A DNA stretch of 7,313 nucleotides, taken from an uncultured Clostridia bacterium (GTDB lineage: Bacteria > Bacillota > Clostridia > Lachnospirales > Bianqueaceae). The stretch lies in contig CANOUM010000076.1 of the NCBI GenBank assembly GCA_947570515.1, positions 1 to 7,313 of the forward strand, in the 5' to 3' direction. The position numbers and the translations under genes are program-made. Below are positions 5,754 through 7,313 of the stretch, in pieces (position 1 is the stretch's first letter; each line of letters opens with the position of its first letter). The notes under the pieces were generated by a model. It had not been told where the DNA came from and did no database searches. It saw only the letters and a program-made list of their open reading frames with translations.

Positions 5754-5761
5754 TGAATGGA

Positions 5762-7313
5762 TTGAAGATATATGATCATAAAGCCATTGAGAAAAAATGG
5801 CAGACGATTTGGGAGGAGAGCGGTGCGTTTCAGGCTTCTGAATCTACGGACAAGCCGAAATTCTATGCGCTGATTGAATTTCCCTATCCTTCAGGGCAGG
5901 GGCTGCATGTGGGACATCCGCGCCCTTATACGGCAATGGATATTGTGGCCAGAAAGCGCCGTATGCAAGGCTATAATGTGTTGTTTCCGATGGGATGGGA
6001 CGCTTTTGGACTGCCTACGGAAAATTATGCGATTCAAAATAAGATTCACCCGCGCGAGGTGACGAAGCGTAATGTGGCGCATTTTAAAGAACAGCTGAAG
6101 TCCTTGGGATTTTCGTTTGATTGGAATCGGGAAGTTAATACAACGGATCCGGGCTATTATAAATGGACGCAGTGGATTTTTCTGCAGCTCTTTAAAAAAG
6201 GGCTGGCCTATAAAAAGGAGATGTCGGTTAATTGGTGTCCGTCCTGTAAATGCGGTCTGGCTAACGAAGAGGTGGTCAATGGAGCGTGTGAGCGCTGCGG
6301 TACGCCGGTTGAGCACCGCATGAAAACGCAGTGGATGCTGAAAATTACAGAATATGCACAAAAGCTGATTGATGGCCTGGAGGGATTGGATTTTATTGAG
6401 CGTGTTAAAACGCAGCAGACGAATTGGATTGGACGTTCTGAAGGAGCCGAGGTGGATTTTACGGCTAACGGTAAAACGCTGACGATTTATACGACGCGTC
6501 CGGATACACTGTTTGGCGCTACGTATATGGTCATGTCACCGGAGCATCCGTATATTGATGAGTGGAAGAATCAGATTGAAAATTTTGATGAGGTAGTTTC
6601 CTATCGTGAATTTGCCAACAGTAAATCTGATTTTGAAAGAACGGAGCTTGCGAAAGAAAAGACAGGAGTACCGCTGAAGGGGATCAAGGCGGTGAACCCG
6701 GTCAACGGGCAGGAGATTCCGATCTGGATTTCCGATTATGTGCTGATGAGTTATGGTACCGGGGCGATTATGGCGGTGCCGGCGCATGATACGCGTGACT
6801 GGGAGTTTGCGAAAAAATTTGATCTGCCGATTATCGAGGTGGTAGCGGGCGGCAAGGTGCAGGAAGAGGCTTTTACAGATATTGCTGTGGGTACTATGGT
6901 CAATTCCGGCTTTTTGAACGGTCTGTCTGTGGAAGAGGCGAAAAAGGCGATTGTAGAATGGATGACCGAAAAGGGCATTGGACATAAAAAAGTGAATTAT
7001 AAGCTGCGTGACTGGGTTTTTTCACGTCAGCGCTATTGGGGAGAGCCCATTCCGGTCGTATATTGTGAGCACTGCGGCGGATGGGTGCCGCTGCCGGAGG
7101 AGCAGCTGCCGCTTCTGCTGCCGGAAGTAGAGAGTTATGAGCCGGGAGAGAATGGAGAGTCTCCGCTGGCTGCGATGACGGACTGGGTGAATACAACCTG
7201 TCCTGTCTGCGGTGGCCCGGCGACAAGAGAGACCGATACAATGCCGCAATGGGCCGGATCTTCCTGGTATTTTCTGCGGTATATGGATCCTCATAATGAA
7301 GAGGCGCTGGCCA
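5762..7313 (+). CDS. leuS: Leucyl-tRNA synthetase, N-terminal part
   Basis: LeuRS charges tRNA-Leu with leucine in the cytoplasm (class I synthetase). The frame is open from TTG 5762 to the right edge: 517 full codons, roughly 60-65% of a bacterial LeuRS. The Rossmann-fold start carries FPYPSGQGLHVGHPRPYTAM with the HIGH-type motif HVGH (49-52), then FPMGWDAFGLPTENYAI. A zinc ribbon follows with Cys159/Cys162 and Cys176/Cys179 (NWCPSCKCGLANEE and ERCGTPVE). The CP1 editing domain shows TTRPDTLFGAT (244-254; Thr249 matches Thr252 of E. coli) and GTGAIMAVPAHDTRDWEF with Asp346 (matches the editing Asp345). DWVFSRQRYWGEPIP returns to the catalytic core, and TMPQWAGSSWYFLRYMDP is near the edge. 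KMSKS and the anticodon-binding and C-terminal domains lie beyond the window. Editing residues look intact. It has its own promoter 57 nt or less upstream and no T-box leader. Confidence 0.97.
   Translation, partial: MKIYDHKAIEKKWQTIWEESGAFQASESTDKPKFYALIEFPYPSGQGLHVGHPRPYTAMDIVARKRRMQGYNVLFPMGWDAFGLPTENYAIQNKIHPREVTKRNVAHFKEQLKSLGFSFDWNREVNTTDPGYYKWTQWIFLQLFKKGLAYKKEMSVNWCPSCKCGLANEEVVNGACERCGTPVEHRMKTQWMLKITEYAQKLIDGLEGLDFIERVKTQQTNWIGRSEGAEVDFTANGKTLTIYTTRPDTLFGATYMVMSPEHPYIDEWKNQIENFDEVVSYREFANSKSDFERTELAKEKTGVPLKGIKAVNPVNGQEIPIWISDYVLMSYGTGAIMAVPAHDTRDWEFAKKFDLPIIEVVAGGKVQEEAFTDIAVGTMVNSGFLNGLSVEEAKKAIVEWMTEKGIGHKKVNYKLRDWVFSRQRYWGEPIPVVYCEHCGGWVPLPEEQLPLLLPEVESYEPGENGESPLAAMTDWVNTTCPVCGGPATRETDTMPQWAGSSWYFLRYMDPHNEEALA

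Noticed and set aside
7022..7294. - strand reading frames at the right edge
   Set aside because: They overlap well-conserved leuS coding sequence and have no independent support.

Overview
This window looks like a chromosomal segment from a low-to-moderate GC Firmicute, most likely a clostridial (Lachnospiraceae-like) anaerobe. The grounds are the clostridial-type aspartase C-terminus, a short cobalamin-dependent MetH without the AdoMet reactivation domain, purine-rich Shine-Dalgarno sites, and Met-rich small proteins of a style seen in that group. The taxon is an inference from protein style, not a database result. All genes read on the + strand.

Layout. (1) Bases 1-331 are the 3' end of an aspartate ammonia-lyase gene (aspA). 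(2) Bases 330-513 are a structured non-coding stretch: two 46-nt near-identical direct repeats, each closed by the same 7-bp inverted repeat, flank a perfect 9-bp hairpin, and a strong intrinsic terminator follows. (3) Bases 612-1239 hold two small hypothetical genes (111 and 89 aa). They share a C-terminal 'LTPE' pattern and end at a second, bidirectional-looking terminator (1241-1286). (4) Bases 1354-5704 are a tightly packed operon behind a recognisable promoter (1294-1322): a beta-propeller lactonase (pgl-like), metF and metH, joined by two ATGA overlaps. (5) leuS starts at a TTG codon at 5762 and runs off the right edge. Its promoter overlaps the metH stop codon.

How the genes work together. 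MetF reduces 5,10-methylene-THF to 5-methyl-THF, and MetH uses that methyl group, via cobalamin, to make methionine from homocysteine. The co-translated lactonase is probably 6-phosphogluconolactonase of the oxidative pentose-phosphate pathway, which might link NADPH supply to this reductive branch. A different lactone substrate cannot be excluded. AspA (aspartate to fumarate plus ammonia) and LeuS (leucyl-tRNA charging) are neighbours without an obvious pathway link.

Most of the window is ordinary housekeeping sequence. The items most worth a second look are the paired structured repeat after aspA, the two related small proteins, the lactonase coupled to metF-metH, and a change of codon usage inside metH. 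I do not see a defence system, mobile-element gene, CRISPR array, tRNA or rRNA here.
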